From Puccinia triticina (lineage: Eukaryota > Basidiomycota > Pucciniomycetes > Pucciniales > Pucciniaceae): 64,000 nt of DNA. The stretch covers positions 3,658,001-3,722,000 of the forward strand of contig NC_070569.1 in NCBI RefSeq assembly GCF_026914185.1. Direction: 5' to 3'. Under the pieces are notes generated by a model. That model was not told the DNA's origin. It searched no databases and saw only the letters and a list, made by a program, of their open reading frames with translations. This document shows positions 1 through 9,636 of this stretch, piece by piece; position 1 is the first letter of the stretch, and the number at the start of each line of letters is the position of its first letter. The translations under genes and the position numbers were made by a program.

Positions 1-584
1 TAAGTACCGTCCTAGCAAGCTCGGATAGAGAAGGGAATCTTGAGGCATTCAATCTCCACCAGTCAAGGAGGTTGAAGTGGGAACCGTCGGGGATGATGAG
101 GTTTTGTTCCTCTAGAAAAAGATCTAATTTCGCCCCCGGAGTGTTAAGTTGAGATGAGGCCACCAAGCCAGCCATGTACTGGTGGAATGCCAAAAGGTCT
201 TTATCCCCTGTCTTCTGGTAGTTACCTTCCACTTGGATGCTGAGTGAGTCGGTGTCGGCTGATGGTGCTGGGACATAAAGGTCCCACAGATCCATTAAGG
301 CAGACCAAACATTTCCAAGGAACTCGCTGACGTTTTCACCCCCTGTTGCGTCCTGCTCAAGGCTGAATCGGAGATATTGCATTTTGTAACAAGGGTCAAG
401 GATGAGCCTGGCAAGCAGTTCCTTTGATGGCTGCCAGTATTTCTCAAACTTAGCTTGCATGGGCTTGATCATGTTGGCAACAAGAGGTATTGAGTTACAT
501 TCATCTAGTTGTTTGTCAATTGCTGACATTGCACGGTAAGCCTGGTTTATGGTTGGGTAGCGGGTTCCACTTAGCAAGACACAT
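1..584 (-). pseudogene. hAT transposase, C-terminal part (runs off window edge)
   Basis: Read on the minus strand from 584 down to 1, one frame stays open with no stop and leaves the window. It begins with an LSGTRYPT stretch, as in the hAT region just after the catalytic core. It continues through a helical segment (NMIKPMQAKFEKYW, then LARLILDPCYK) typical of BED-type hAT transposases. It ends in the C-terminal dimerisation domain: LDWWRLNASRFPSLSELA matches the family pattern LxWWxxNxxxFPxLSxLA. This is the missing end of the transposase whose N-terminal part lies at 3713-5130. The two parts are separated by the element at 585-3712 and join in phase across it. A transposase of this type binds terminal repeats and catalyses cut-and-paste transposition in the nucleus. 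It is non-functional here because of the insertion and of four stops in the other part. Confidence 0.85.
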
Positions 585-825
585 CAGGGAAGAAAGTGTT
601 GCACTCTCCAGAGAGTGCCAGGCCGTAATTTTGTATGTAAGTTAGTCTGATGTGAGTTCCATGTTAAATTTAATTATTTGTTCACTTTCTTCCCAATACC
701 AGTGTAACTGTAGGTCAAGTGTTTGTGAAATGATCTATAACTCAATGCCAACCCGCAAGCATCTCTCTGTTGAAGTTTTGTGGTTGTTTCATCATTATTC
801 CAATTGCAGAAGTGATCTTCATTTA

Positions 826-1002
826 TGGTGTTCAAAGTTGGTTTGCATAATTTCATGCATGCATAAATCATAAAATCATAAATATATTTTGGTGAGGAAA
901 TTTTGTATTACATAATCAGACAGTCATATCCCCTGCAAAAACAATTTTATGATTTTATGATTTATGCATGCATAAAATTATGCAAACCAACTTTGAACAC
1001 CA
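826..1002. mobile_element. Fold-back MITE with 57-bp arms and TA target duplication
   Basis: The arms at 826-882 and 946-1002 are inverted copies with one mismatch, separated by a 63-bp loop. The ends read TGGTGTTCAAAGTTGGTTTGC. TA lies directly outside both ends (824-825 and 1003-1004), which is the duplication expected of Tc1/mariner-type movement. A related 20-bp end pair bounds the longer element at 25694-26681, so this is a family. Confidence 0.8.
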
Positions 1003-1645
1003 TAATTGCACACAAACTTTTCCAAGAATGTATGAATCTTTATCCTCAAACATATCCTTAGCCGACTGCGAGGTATTTTTTTGAATTGCAGATTTTTTCA
1101 TTCAAAACACACATAAAATCACATTATGGAACATACTTGTGAGATATAGCAAATTCAGAGGATCTGCACACTGGTGGATGAATCCTTGTGGCATATTTCT
1201 GACATGTCAATTCCCATATCAAATTGGGAGGAAAGTGGTTTGACATAATATTTCTGTTCTTCAAGTATCAAACCCTTACTGCACCAAAGCTAAGAAGACC
1301 TGTTTCATATGCAATTGTACTCCAAGCAATATTAAATGTGAAAATAGCGGATTCAGTTTTCCCTACCATTTTTACCAAGGGATGAAACATAATTTTGTAA
1401 TTTTTCAGTGCCAATAGCTGTTCATTTTGGAATATGCATCTTGCCTAGTACATGACTAAAAATTGTACAATTTTGTAAATTTAACTACAACTGACCAAAA
1501 AATGTTGTCTAGAATCCTAAATAAAGCTTCTGAAGGGAAAAGGGTTAGATTGGTGGATATTAACAGGTGCATTAATATTCCCTTGCTTCTGGAACAAGCT
1601 GGAAAAATAATTCAACAGCTGGTCTTAGAACTCCAAAGTGAACAG

Positions 1646-1785
1646 TGGAGGACTTCCTGTCACATCTGGAACCTTCACAGCTTTTGAGTTAGACCCAAAA
1701 ATTCTGAATTTTTTCAGGAGCGTCTAGATTTCTGGGCTCTAGATCACTTCTGGGAGACCCGCAGATCTTGACAGGAAGTCATCCA
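1646..1785. repeat. Small inverted-repeat element, TGGAGGACTTCCTGT family, copy 1
   Basis: TGGAGGACTTCCTGT at 1646-1660 is repeated in inverted orientation at 1771-1785 (ACAGGAAGTCATCCA, one mismatch), 140 bp end to end. The same termini bound a 153-bp copy at 23685-23837. No coding content was seen. A MITE is the simplest reading. Confidence 0.6.
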
Positions 1786-2411
1786 ATAAATCTCAAATCC
1801 CCACGCATATCCCAGTGTGGTTAGAACCATTTGTCTTGTAGATTGATCATCTTGTATCTTTTCTTCACCAACCATTTTCCATTAATTTTCTTTGGTGTAG
1901 CATTATTTCATCACAGGTATCCATGTCTATGATGCAACAACATGGTGTTGATTTCTCTCATAACATGGTGCTGATGTAGCACCTGCTGTCAGTTGAGACT
2001 TCTGCACTGCGGTCAGGCTGTATCCATGTTGAGCTAGATATATGCTTATAGTATCTACATAGTATGCTTCAAACAAAACACAGCAATCTTGTATATAGTC
2101 TACATCAAGATTGTGACTGGAGTTTTTCCCTTAGTGAATCAGAACCATCTTCTCACTCCCTCAAGTGTCACAGTCTTGTCATCCTGTGAACTTCAGGTTT
2201 TTCCCCCTTCGTCTCTCTCAACAATCCAGACCACTCAAAATGATTGGTCATGGGCCAGCAGGAGTGCCACAAAATTTGTGAGGAAAAGTGTTAAAACAAT
2301 TTGTGTATGTGGGTTTGAAGGTTAGCACAATTGAACTATGGACGTGTGGGGAAACACAGATTGGCTTAGCATCCCCCTGTTTCCCAGGTGAGGGTTTTTT
2401 TTCTGTTTTAA

Positions 2412-2447
2412 TGTCCACGCTCATGTTTGGGCGAATGTTGGGGTGGA
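2412..2447. repeat. Degraded copy of the dispersed TGTCCACC palindrome
   Basis: TGTCCACGCTCATGTTTGG, then GCGAATGTTGGGGTGGA, is a mutated version of the palindrome seen intact at 40113-40174 and 41532-41573. Symmetry is lost at several places, so this is an old copy. Confidence 0.5.
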
Positions 2448-2629
2448 AATTTCCAAAAATATCACACATTTACCCAGACTCAATGTGAACAGTGGGTGCT
2501 GTTCATCGCGCTGGAAAATTTGCCTCTCAATGGCCACCACATGCTGGCCATCCATTTGGGATTTTCTGAGCTTGACGGGCAGTGTGTACTGCCTCAAAAG
2601 ATCAGAAATGCTGGCGCGATGATCAGTAC

Positions 2630-2890
2630 TTGCTGGTCATCACAATAGAGCTCCCCTGACTCGGGGACCCCTTTCATTTGTCCACCGCATAGTTCGGCCG
2701 TACGTTACGGTGGACAAGTGCAGTGTACATTAATCTGCTGCGTTCCCGAAGCCAAATAATTGCTGGTCATCGCAATAGGGCTCCCCCGACTCGGGGACCC
2801 CTGTAATTTGTCCACCGCAAGGTTCGGCCGTACGTTATGGTGGACAATTGCAGTGGACATCAATCTGCAGCCTCGCCGAACCCAAATCCG
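2630..2890. repeat. 130-bp tandem duplication, each unit with a TTGTCCACCG hairpin
   Basis: Two copies in direct orientation begin with TTGCTGGTCATC at about 2630 and 2760. Each contains CCGACTCGGGGACCCC (or a variant) and an imperfect palindrome (2678-2717 and 2808-2847) with arms TTGTCCACCG and CGGTGGACAA around a CGGCCG centre. The outer arm bases resemble those of the dispersed palindrome family. No gene is visible. Confidence 0.7.
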
Positions 2891-3535
2891 ATGACCAGTA
2901 CCTGATGGTCATCACATAGAGGCCCTAGCCCGATGAACAGCACATACTGGTCATTGAGCAGGCCTTCCCAAGCTCGCAAGGAAGTATATAATGGCCACCT
3001 AGCTCTCCAAAGCCCAGCTGGATGGCCAGCATCAGCATGTACTGAGCATTGATCCGGGACTTCCCCAGCGCAATATATAATTCTTCCTGGTTTGTCAATA
3101 TGAGAAAGTCCCTGCTTGATGAACATCATGTACTAGTCATTTAGCTGGGTGTTTCAAAGCCCATTAATGTGTAATCAAGTGGAGGACATCTCCACTCAAT
3201 GGCCAGTATACACCAGTTATTGATATGAGAATCCATTAACTCAATGGCCATACACAACAGTCATTGGGTGAAGGATGTCTCTGCTCAAATGCTGGGATAC
3301 ATGTTCATCAACTGGAGGATGGATGCACTTCATGGCCATTACACAGCATCATGGAGTTGGGAATCACTCCACCTGATGGCCATCTAAACCAGTCATTACA
3401 CGGAGGTTTTCTCCCCTTGATGGCCATGCAACACAGTAATCAATTGGAGGTTGTCTCAAATTCCTGGCCGGTACACACCAGTCAGTGGAGAATATGTATG
3501 TGTAATGGCAGTGGAGTGGAGAAAGCCATTATACA
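2891..3535. repeat. Degenerate minisatellite inside the 585-3712 element
   Basis: Loosely repeated units of roughly 55-60 bp contain ATGGCCAT followed by ACACAGTCATT or ACACCAGTCATT and a GGAGG segment (for example near 3250, 3330, 3375 and 3420). The units are diverged, so boundaries are approximate. No coding function is apparent. Confidence 0.5.
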
Positions 3536-3712
3536 AGTCTAACTCACCAAATCCAACAAGATTTGATACAGATAAGATCAGTATTAGTTGAGTATAAACA
3601 CATGGCCAACCCACAACTCATTTGCACATGGGGAAATGGCTCATATCTGGGAGACTTCTGGACAAAAATTATGGTCTGGCACTCTCTAGAGAGTGCAACA
3701 CTTTCTTCCCTG

Positions 3713-5130
3713 GTGATAGTTGCTGCATGCCAAAAAAAAGTCAGGTCAAACGCAAAAGGGATAACAGGGAAACACTAGATTAAACATACCTCGGGAAACT
3801 GGTTCCAGGAACTTCTCCATGACCAGAAGTTCCTCCCACTGGAGCTTGGTTGGGCAATCCTCAAACTTTTTGTCCTGGAACGCTAACTTGCATGGCAGCA
3901 ATGACTCAATCATCAGATAAGTGGAGTTCCAATGTGTGGGGACATCCTTTGACGGATGTTTATCCTTGATGTCAATGTTAACGGCAGTGAGGGCCTTTTC
4001 GAAGGCATCCATACGAGAAGGGGATCCACAGATCCAATGGACACTTTTGTGAAGTTGTTCAACAGCGGCACCGGCAAAGATGATCCCATCTTTGACAACA
4101 AGGTTGATGATGTGCGCTAAGCAGCGCACATGGAAGTAATTCGAGGTTGCAGAGCCTGGAGTTGTGCTACAATCTTTGACAAACCGCTTCAGTCAAACCA
4201 CTGCCACAGTATTGTTTCCTGCATTGTCTAGTGTGACAAATGCCAGCTTTCTCACGGCCTTCCAATCGCGCATGATTAGGCTGAGTCAATTGGAGATGGC
4301 AGTGCCAGAATGCGGAGGAGGAAGGGTTCAAAAACTAAGGATGAGCTTAACTAGCTTCCAGTCCTTGTTGATGTAGTGGCCGGTCACAACAATGTATCCG
4401 GTAAGATTGGCGGCGGTCCATAAGTCAGTCGTGAGGGCTATGTGTTGGGCTTGCTGTTCAATCTTGCGGAGAAGCACCACCTTTTGCTCTTGGAAGATCT
4501 TGATGCAATTGTTTCAAATCGACTTTTGTTCTGGAACTACAAACTGGGGCTGAGCCTCCTTCATGAACTTGAGGAATCCTTTGTGTTCCACCATGGCCAA
4601 CGGATACTCATGTTTGATAATCATTTCGGCCATGCCCTTGCAAGTTTTTTCTTGATTGTATATCCAGACTCCATTTCCGCTAGAAGGGTTATTTGACAAG
4701 CTGAAGTTCAAGAGGCCTTTTCGAGGTCCAATAATCCCACCTTTTTCAGTTATACACTTCTGAGAATGCCTGCAAAGATGGTTGGTTCCAGCTGATGAGG
4801 CGCCCGAGAGTCTCGTATGGCAGTTGTTGCACTGTGCCTTCTCCTTTCCATTCTCTAGATCAAAAATAATCATTAATAATAAAGAGTTAAGTCGTTGACA
4901 TTCTTGACGGGCTGAAGAGAGAAAAGCTTACCTATAATCTTTGAGAAGTGTCCCCAAACACTGCTAGTGCTAGTAAGTTTCCTTTTCTTTGATTGACTCT
5001 TTTCTTGTGATTCGCTGACTCTGTCCGCCGGTGCTGGAGTCTGTGGCCCTGTAGTAGCTTGGGATTGCAAATCGGACTGGGTAATGACATTGATATTGCT
5101 TTGGGGTTGCCCAGTGTTAGAAGCCGCCAT
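3713..5130 (-). pseudogene. hAT transposase, BED zinc finger and N-terminal/catalytic part
   Basis: Minus-strand gene starting at ATG 5130. Exon 1 (5130-4932) encodes a charged leader and the start of a BED zinc finger (SSVWGHFSKI). Intron 4931-4855 has GTAAGC and CTAG ends. Exon 2 (4854-3790) supplies the finger's CNNCHTRL, CRHSQKC residues, then LTTDLWT and YIVVTGHYI segments and RCLAHIINL, all hallmarks of hAT transposases. Intron 3789-3723 (GTATGT...GCAG) leads into codons that run up to the inserted element at 3712. Four in-frame stops interrupt exon 2 (4514-4516, 4328-4330, 4286-4288, 4193-4195). All are TGA and all lie in one frame with no indel. The C-terminal half is at 1-584. Translation from 5148 would need TTG, so 5130 is preferred. 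Confidence 0.88.
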
Positions 5131-5204
5131 GTCCACTTTGACCAACAACGACGGTGACCGATTTGACTGCGTGATAGTCGAACCGGTCGGAAACTAGCTG
5201 GCAA

Positions 5205-5453
5205 TAGGGATGGTGACCGGCTCCGGTCAGGAGTTGAACTACATCCTGGTACTGGTCACGACTGCCCCCCGGGGCGGGGACCAGGGAAGCCCATTGGGCG
5301 CCCAACAGGCTGCCCGCGCCGGCCCGATTTCTCTCACAGGTCTGCCGGGCCGGGCTGACATCCGGATTTTCTATGAAAAGGCGGCCCACACCCGGCCCAA
5401 ACCCGGCCGGGTTCAGGCGGCCTGTTGGCAAGGCCGCCCAATTGGCATCCCTA
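5205..5453. repeat. GC-rich segment with TAGGGATG hAT-type ends
   Basis: TAGGGATGGTGACCGG starts at 5205. CATCCCTA closes at 5453 after a segment rich in GGCCGG and CCCGGC. TAGGGATG is an Ac-like hAT terminus. The block may be a small MITE. Alternatively, the end at 5453 may be the 5' terminus of the hAT element whose transposase starts at 5130. No 8-bp target duplication was found. Confidence 0.5.
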
Positions 5454-5484
5454 GTTACAACCAAACCCAAAAAAAAGGTTCACA

Positions 5485-6688
5485 TTGGAGCAAAGTCAAA
5501 AAAGTTTTGACTTCATTCCAGGAAATTCAGGCGAGAATATCATTCTGATTTTTTCCCTGGATTTTGTCCAGAGAATATCTGTATATGACCAATCATGCCT
5601 TGCAGATGCATTCACCCTCACCTGCGGGACTTTGGACCCGCTCCCGTTCGCAAACTTGCCGGGCAAGACTCAGGAGTTGTACCTTGGTCCCTCCCAGCCA
5701 CCAGACTCGCAGGCTGCAGCATGTAAGCTGTTTTACAAGGGATCGCCCACCAAACCCAACTCTTTGATTGATCTGACTGGCACCGCTACTGCTACCGACC
5801 CGCCCCCACAGCCACAAAACATCCATATTGAGCACTGTTTATTTCAGCGAACGGTTGCAGGCCAGCTGGCCATGGACAATCCCAACACTGATCCACACAA
5901 AGCAAGGCCTTGCAGAGGTCCAAAAGCACTGGGAAAAGGTAACCCCAAACGACACCGTGGTCTTGTCAACGGTAGTGCAGCGGGTCACGTGGGCCCAGTT
6001 CCGATTGGACATTGCAGTGGCGCTGGGCAAGACAAAACTGCACCTTGGGACCCACATTGACCTCATGGATGCGAATGGCCTCATCAAGTGGCAGGGGGCA
6101 GTCAAGAAGCACACCGTCTTTGGCGTTGGACAGAACACCGTGATTGCGTCCAACGCGGATTTTGATTCCTACGTGGATGCAATCCTAGCTAACCCAAACT
6201 CCGAGGTCATCATCTGAGTGATCATGGCCGACCCCCGCCGGACCGCGAAGGAGCGCAAAAGTGTGAGTTTGGCCGCACTATCTTTCTATTCCGCACTCTC
6301 CCACTCGGACTGACATGCGTGCTACATTTCTGGGCAGGAGTGCGCTCAGTCTGATGCCTTGGCGATAGCCTATGGCTCCAACGACGACCAATTGGCCCTC
6401 AAAAGGACCAGCGCCCGAGTGGCCCGCAACGTAAGTCTTCCGTTGTGGTGCCTTCATCCCAGGTGGGAGGCTGAATAGTTTTGTTTGTCGGCCCCATGCG
6501 GATGTTGATGCCCTGGAACGGATGAGGATTACCCAAGAACTGTCCGAATATCACCGTCAGCTCTACGGGGGGGATCGGGAGTCAATGCGCATCAAGGACC
6601 CCGCAGACCCCGCAAGATCTTTCCGTGTGACCGCCAATGGGTATAAGACGTGGAGCATGGCAATCATGCACGGCGCGCGCGGGGTCAA
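5485..6688 (+). pseudogene. Unknown-family gene, upstream part, cut by Gypsy1
   Basis: A plus-strand coding stretch of no family I recognise. The best frame covers 5828-6217 (WAQFRLDIAVALGKTKLHLGTHI, then ASNADFDSYVDAI) and ends in TGA at 6215-6217. Coding character continues past that stop to a GTGAGT donor near 6262. A short exon follows about 6337-6432 (YGSNDDQLALKRTSARVARN), bounded by an AG and a GTAAGT. A last exon (ALERMRITQELSEYHRQLYG, then FRVTANGYKTWSMAI) runs into the LTR at 6689. The C-terminal part may be 16584-17905 beyond Gypsy1, but the junction lacks a target duplication and cannot be proved here. GC content is higher than in the flanking desert. Function unknown. Confidence 0.5.
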
Positions 6689-7524
6689 TGTGAGAATGAA
6701 AGCTGGTTGGCTGGTGAAGAATGTCCGCTAACCGCCTCCTTCAAGAATATTGATGTCCGGGCTGTGTGATTGTCAGTAACTCGGCTCCGCACTGCTACTC
6801 TCCGCTAGCCTTCAGCGCTCCTCTACTGAGCCTGATCTATAGCGTAATAATCTGCAAGTGAATAAAGCTCCGCACGTCGTAAGCACAAAAATCCGCAAGT
6901 AACTCTCGAATAAGGATAAGAACACAGATAATCCTCTCAATAACTCTCGTACGTCCGTAGTTGTAAGTACAATGATGATGAGTGAAAATCCGTAATAATT
7001 CGAGGATCAAGATAATAGGATACAAGAGTCCCCCCTTCCGTCCTCCCCTCCGCGCACGTCGCCGTTCCCACCCAATCCCGCACGTCTGACACTTTCCCGC
7101 ACTAGTCCGCCTACTCCGCCCGCTATCCCGCTCGTCACTTTCCCAGACTCCGCTCCTCTCCGACGCTTGCCCTCCCACCGTCCTCTGTCTAGCCCCCGTC
7201 AGTCGTTCTCTTGCCACCGCCTTCACCCCGGTTCCACCCGCTCGGCTGTCATGACTCACCCGCTGACGCGCCGCTGCTACCAGTCTACGTGTGTAGTCCC
7301 GCCGCAGTCCAGCCCTGTCTTTTTCCGCTCCAATCCAAAATCCGCAATCCGCAATCCGCAATTCGTGCATTCCAATCCGCGTGTGACTTTCCGTAAGCTT
7401 TCCTGACCTCATCCTCAGTGCTTATGTCACCGGAATGCACCCTGCCTGAGCGGCTTTGTGCATTCCCCGCCCGCGCTATCCCCGCGTGGACATTCTACCG
7501 CGCTCGCCTATATAAATCACCACA
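6689..7524 (-). repeat. Gypsy1 3' LTR (left copy)
   Basis: Homologous over its length to 15716-16583. On the plus strand it begins TGTGAGAATGAAAGCTGG and ends in CACCACA. It contains a TATATAAA on the plus strand close to its right end, reading into the antisense gene. The adjacent sequence (rc ACTGGGGCGGA) is purine-rich and could be the polypurine tract. Confidence 0.92.
7509..7516 (+). promoter_or_regulatory. TATA box at LTR end, candidate promoter of the antisense gene
   Basis: TATATAAA lies 128 bp upstream of the antisense ATG at 7644, inside the LTR. The motif is nearly symmetric (TTTATATA on the minus strand), so the same LTR box could serve sense initiation in the other copy. Promoter activity is inferred from position only. 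Confidence 0.5.
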
Positions 7525-7643
7525 TCCGCCCCAGTTTTGAAGTCCTGCCCCCAGGATCTTCCCACACATTTGCCTGCTCCCACACTCGTCACACATCCAC
7601 ATACACATCATCCTCCTTTCCCACACATCTCTTCCCGTTCAAT

Positions 7644-9034
7644 ATGGTAGCTTGCGATTGCTGTACTCGACTCAGATTACCCTGCGTCTACTCCCGCGCT
7701 GGTCGTGCGTGTAACAACTGTAGGGATTTGAAACGCCGCTGCTCCGCCTTCACTCCCAAATCCGACAGCTCCCGCAGAAACCGCGAATCTCAAAACCGTC
7801 CACCGCCGTCTGGATCCCAAAGCTCTCGTGCGGAACGTTCCCCGTCTGTTATCTCGGTCAGTTCCCGCACCAAGTCGCCCTCCGCACACGGTGAAGACCT
7901 TATGACGCCGCCACCCAATCGTGCCGACTGCTCGAGCGCCAAAGAATACGTCCAACAAGCCCAGGTGTGGGCCCGTAAACACGGCGTCAACAGACCTTTA
8001 GTCGACAAGCGTCTCAAACGTCCTCAAGAACCCGCATTGACACCTGCTGCTGGACCTTCATTGGCTGCCGCGCCTTCTCCCATTGCTGGTTCAAAGCGCC
8101 CCTCGGCGGATTCTACGGATCAATCCTTGAAGCGTCCATGCCCAGCCGGTTCTCAGACTCTGGGTCTCGCAGCCCGTTTTTCCGCTCGTCCGCGTGACCC
8201 AACGCCAATCGTTCTCTCTCCAGAGCCCACATTTCCCCAGGCTCCCGGTAAGTAACTTTCCGCTTCTACTTGTCGAGCCGTCGCTAACCATTGACAGCTT
8301 TTCCCGCTCCAGCCACCCCAGCAAGGGACACCGAGATGGCACCTGAAGACTCGTCCCGTAATCCTTCTGGCTCGCCGCCCAGCTCCCCGCAGTCCGTTCC
8401 GCACGCCGAAGTCCCGCAAGCCAGAACCGCCCGCGCCGCCTCGATCCACACGTTGGAGTCCACGGACCCGCCTTCTCCGCCGGCCGATACCAGTCCAAAA
8501 GCGCCTCGACTCCTTGCCCCGTCAGCCGCTACTGTTCAAGCCGCATCTCCTGACTCTCCGACTCCACGCCCTCGAGCCTCGTCGGTACCTATCCACCTAC
8601 CGCCGCCTGCCGAGCCTGCCGCGTTGCTAAATCGCCAACTCGCGGAAATCTCCCGCGACCTACGCGACACCTTCCCCGACAACCCCCTCTGGGAACAAGC
8701 CGTGTTCCCCGCCGCCGCCGTACTCGACTTCGTAGGCGCCTTCCACGATATGAACCGCGCTCTGCTCCACATCTCCGCGATAACACCCGCACAACGCCGT
8801 CGTAGGTACGCATTCTTCCTCGTCGGCATCAACCAGCTTGTCGAACGACTCGAGCTAGCCATTGTCGTTCCCGCCGACGAACGTACTCTACGAGCTCGAC
8901 AGAACATGGAGGAAGCGCTACGGAACAAGCCGCACCCCGCACAACCCACCGCCGCGGACTATGACGCTCCTATCCCTGCGGAGCGCATTTGTACGGAGCG
9001 TACCCACCGCTCCTCTGACTCCAGACTTCCCTAG
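7644..9034 (+). CDS. Antisense retrotransposon gene: Zn2Cys6-cluster protein, 446 aa, spliced
   Basis: Exon 1 is 7644-8247 and exon 2 is 8298-9034. The intron 8248-8297 (50 nt) has GTAAGT, a CTAAC branch-like site and TTGACAG. Joined, they give 446 codons with no stop. Residues 4-33 contain cysteines at 4, 7, 14, 23, 26 and 33, that is C-x2-C-x6-C-x8-C-x2-C-x6-C with basic residues between. This is exactly the spacing of the fungal Gal4-type binuclear zinc cluster that binds DNA. A Ser/Pro-rich, probably disordered middle (about 35-290) follows. The C-terminal region (about 300-400) is predicted helical (LLNRQLAEISRDLRDTFPDN, then AVLDFVGAFHDMNRALLHIS). The gene lies between gag-pol and the 3' LTR, on the opposite strand, with a TATA box in the LTR. 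All sense ORFs of the element carry stops but this gene does not. A regulator or chromatin-targeting factor of the element is possible but unproven. Confidence 0.72.
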
Positions 9035-9636
9035 CTTCCCTTTCTCTGCTTTTTCTTCTCTTTCTTTTGTTGTCTCCCCCCTTGTATATAGCCCTATCCT
9101 GCGGAAACAATGCCCTTAATACACGCGCAGTCTGTGTTCCGCACCCGGATAGTTTTCGCCTAGAGAGAGCTACCAAGAATCCAAAGCAAAGTGAGCAAAA
9201 ACAAAGGTCCGTTGTCCCAAAAAAAATTTTTTATAAGTGCCTGGACCGCCCCAGAATGAGAACCACTTTAGTCCCCGCACTCCCTTTTTCCATTTTTATC
9301 CTTCTTTTTTTTTTTTTTTTTTTTTACCACCTTTTACCATACACCATCCAGAAAGAAACCGCAATCCATGAGAGAGAGAAACCAGAGAAAACGCAATCCA
9401 CGAAAGAAAAACCAGAAAAGCCGCAATCCACAAGAGAGAAATTCCGCAAGGTACCTGGTCCGCCCCAGAAGGATTTTCCGCACAATATCCCCGTACCCCG
9501 CACCTAGAAATACAGATAGACAACAAGCCAGTGAAACGCATAACGAAAATGAAACCAAACTCTATAAGATAACAAACATTCTGGGGTGGCTATGTAACCT
9601 GGCTGTAGACCAGATAGCGCACCCCCTCACCAATAA
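9035..9636. other. Non-coding spacer between convergent Gypsy1 genes
   Basis: About 600 bp between the antisense gene's stop and the integrase stop. It holds a T21-type homopolymer near 9306-9326 and short GAGAGAGAAA/CGCAATCCA repeats at 9365-9450. No ORF is convincing. It must supply 3' ends for two converging transcripts. Confidence 0.5.

Larger units (their letters stand above)
585..3712. mobile_element. Non-autonomous hAT-like element with 48-bp terminal inverted repeats
   Basis: The left end starts CAGGGAAGAAAGTGTTGC at 585. The right end, read as reverse complement from 3712, starts with the same bases. About 45 of 48 positions agree between the two ends. Each end also contains an inner small palindrome (GCACTCTC, two bases, GAGAGTGC). 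CAGGG fits the hAT end rule (C/T-A-A/G-N-G). No convincing target duplication is visible. The element interrupts the hAT transposase frame. It encodes no recognisable transposase; its interior is AT-rich DNA, two small fold-back repeats (826-1002, 1646-1785), a 130-bp tandem duplication and a degenerate minisatellite. I infer a non-autonomous element mobilised in trans. Confidence 0.8.

Noticed and set aside
4164..4873. Recoded TGA (readthrough or altered code) in the hAT frame
   Set aside because: The same TGA pattern occurs in unrelated decayed elements, while intact genes end in TGA, so mutation is simpler than recoding.
5210..5548. GC-rich frame over the TAGGGATG block
   Set aside because: Open because of GC-rich repeat composition; both strands are open and no motif is seen.
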